Part shown: positions 4,891-5,524 of the stretch, piece by piece
How positions within the stretch are numbered: the stretch's first letter is position 1
Layout of the letters: every line of letters begins with the position of its first letter
NCBI GenBank assembly: GCA_947491605.1
Contig: CANLJW010000054.1
Span: forward strand, 1-5,524
From: UBA7398 sp947491605
Lineage (GTDB): Bacteria; Actinomycetota; Actinomycetes; Nanopelagicales; Nanopelagicaceae
Direction of reading: 5' to 3'
DNA length: 5,524 nt
Program-made: the position numbers and the translations under genes
The notes under the pieces: generated by a model
Database searches by the model: none
What the model saw: the letters and a program-made list of their open reading frames with translations, nothing else
Told to the model about the DNA's origin: nothing

Positions 4891-5524
4891 ATGAACTACA
4901 GTGCCACAAACTTTCAGACACTTCAAAACACCAAGAATATGCAAATTCTCTCGGCGAAAGTCTCTGATTTATTTAAAACCAACAAGGATTTATTGATTGA
5001 ATGCCAAGCTATATCTGCTGCCGTAACAGATATTGAGCAGTATGTAAAGTTTGGGAAAGACTTACCCTGTCCTTATTGCGCACAACTAATTTCAAAACAC
5101 GCTTTAGTTTGTAATTATTGTCAAGGATCTTTATCTATTGGAAATGCTGAATACATTCGTGTAGTCATAACCGCTAAACCTTACTTAGCCGCCAGGGATG
5201 CTGAAACCATAAAACAACTTATGGCCGAGGTTGCTCGTATCGACTCCGAACAGCAAGAACTTCAGCGGATTATTGCCGAAATCGAAGAAGAAAAAAGACA
5301 ACAAGAAGAATTGAAGGAAATAGAATTCAAAAAGTATCTTCAAAATGCTGAGGGATTTAAGAGGATAGAACGCGAGAAACTAGCAAAAGAAGCAACAAGA
5401 CAGCTCGACGCAGATTTTGATTCTCTAAAGAAGCTGGTTGGTCTCGCTCCAGATAAATTTCGAAAAGCTGAGAATTTGATGGGGAAAGGAGACATAGAGG
5501 AATTTGTTAATTACGTTGTAAAGG
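4891..5524 (+). CDS. Zinc-ribbon plus coiled-coil protein, C-terminus cut by the window edge
   Basis: The frame is open from here to the window end, 211 codons without a stop, so the gene is partial. I do not recognise the family. A Cys-rich stretch gives CPYC (60-63), ten residues, then CNYC (74-77), a classic four-cysteine zinc ribbon. From about 103 to 172 the sequence is dominated by Glu, Lys, Gln and regularly spaced Ile/Leu, strongly suggesting a long coiled coil. No signal peptide or membrane span is visible, so a cytoplasmic, oligomeric protein that may bind nucleic acid or a partner protein is plausible; this is inference. The ATG at 4891 has only a weak GGGTG before it. An alternative TTG at 4864, 4 nt after GGAGG, would add nine residues. 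The gene is divergent from the tct operon and more AT-rich, with several AGA/AGG codons, so it may not be functionally linked to transport. Confidence 0.75.
   Translation, partial: MNYSATNFQTLQNTKNMQILSAKVSDLFKTNKDLLIECQAISAAVTDIEQYVKFGKDLPCPYCAQLISKHALVCNYCQGSLSIGNAEYIRVVITAKPYLAARDAETIKQLMAEVARIDSEQQELQRIIAEIEEEKRQQEELKEIEFKKYLQNAEGFKRIEREKLAKEATRQLDADFDSLKKLVGLAPDKFRKAENLMGKGDIEEFVNYVVK

Overview
This window looks like part of a moderately AT-rich actinobacterial chromosome, possibly a small-genome freshwater lineage of the Nanopelagicales (acI) type. That placement is an inference from three things: the codon and base composition, a Tat-type lipoprotein signal, and a short Cys-pair module in a secreted protein that I associate with such genomes. 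No rRNA or marker gene confirms it.

Layout. Almost everything is on the minus strand. From upstream (high coordinates) to downstream (low coordinates) there is a compact operon: tctC (4598-3480), tctB (3451-2957), tctA (2960-1458) and an MFS transporter gene (1452-283). The gaps are 28 nt, a 4-nt overlap and 5 nt, so the four genes are probably co-transcribed. Behind the operon, after a 126-nt gap with its own promoter-like elements, starts a Tat-exported lipoprotein gene (135 to beyond base 1), cut by the window edge. At the other end, across a 292-nt divergent intergenic region, a plus-strand gene starts near 4891 and runs off the window. It encodes a zinc-ribbon plus coiled-coil protein that I do not recognise.

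How it works together. TctC, TctB and TctA form a tripartite tricarboxylate transporter (TTT). An extracytoplasmic binding protein captures a carboxylate-type solute and hands it to a membrane complex of TctB (small) and TctA (large), which imports it using an ion gradient. The substrate cannot be read from sequence. The tightly linked MFS protein is a second permease that may move a related compound in or out. No TctD/TctE-type two-component regulator is present in the window, so control may come from the dyads and promoter-like elements upstream of tctC.

Points of most interest: TctC carries an extra Cys-pair segment of about 50 residues between its signal peptide and the binding domain and has no lipobox. 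A CCTGTA-N11-TACAGG dyad overlies the likely tctC promoter. tctC and the lipoprotein gene share a similar promoter-core string. A hairpin sits at the tctC stop codon before a weakly initiated tctB. The zinc-ribbon gene has a leader able to mask a Shine-Dalgarno sequence. I see no CRISPR array, insertion sequence, tRNA, rRNA or clear prophage element.
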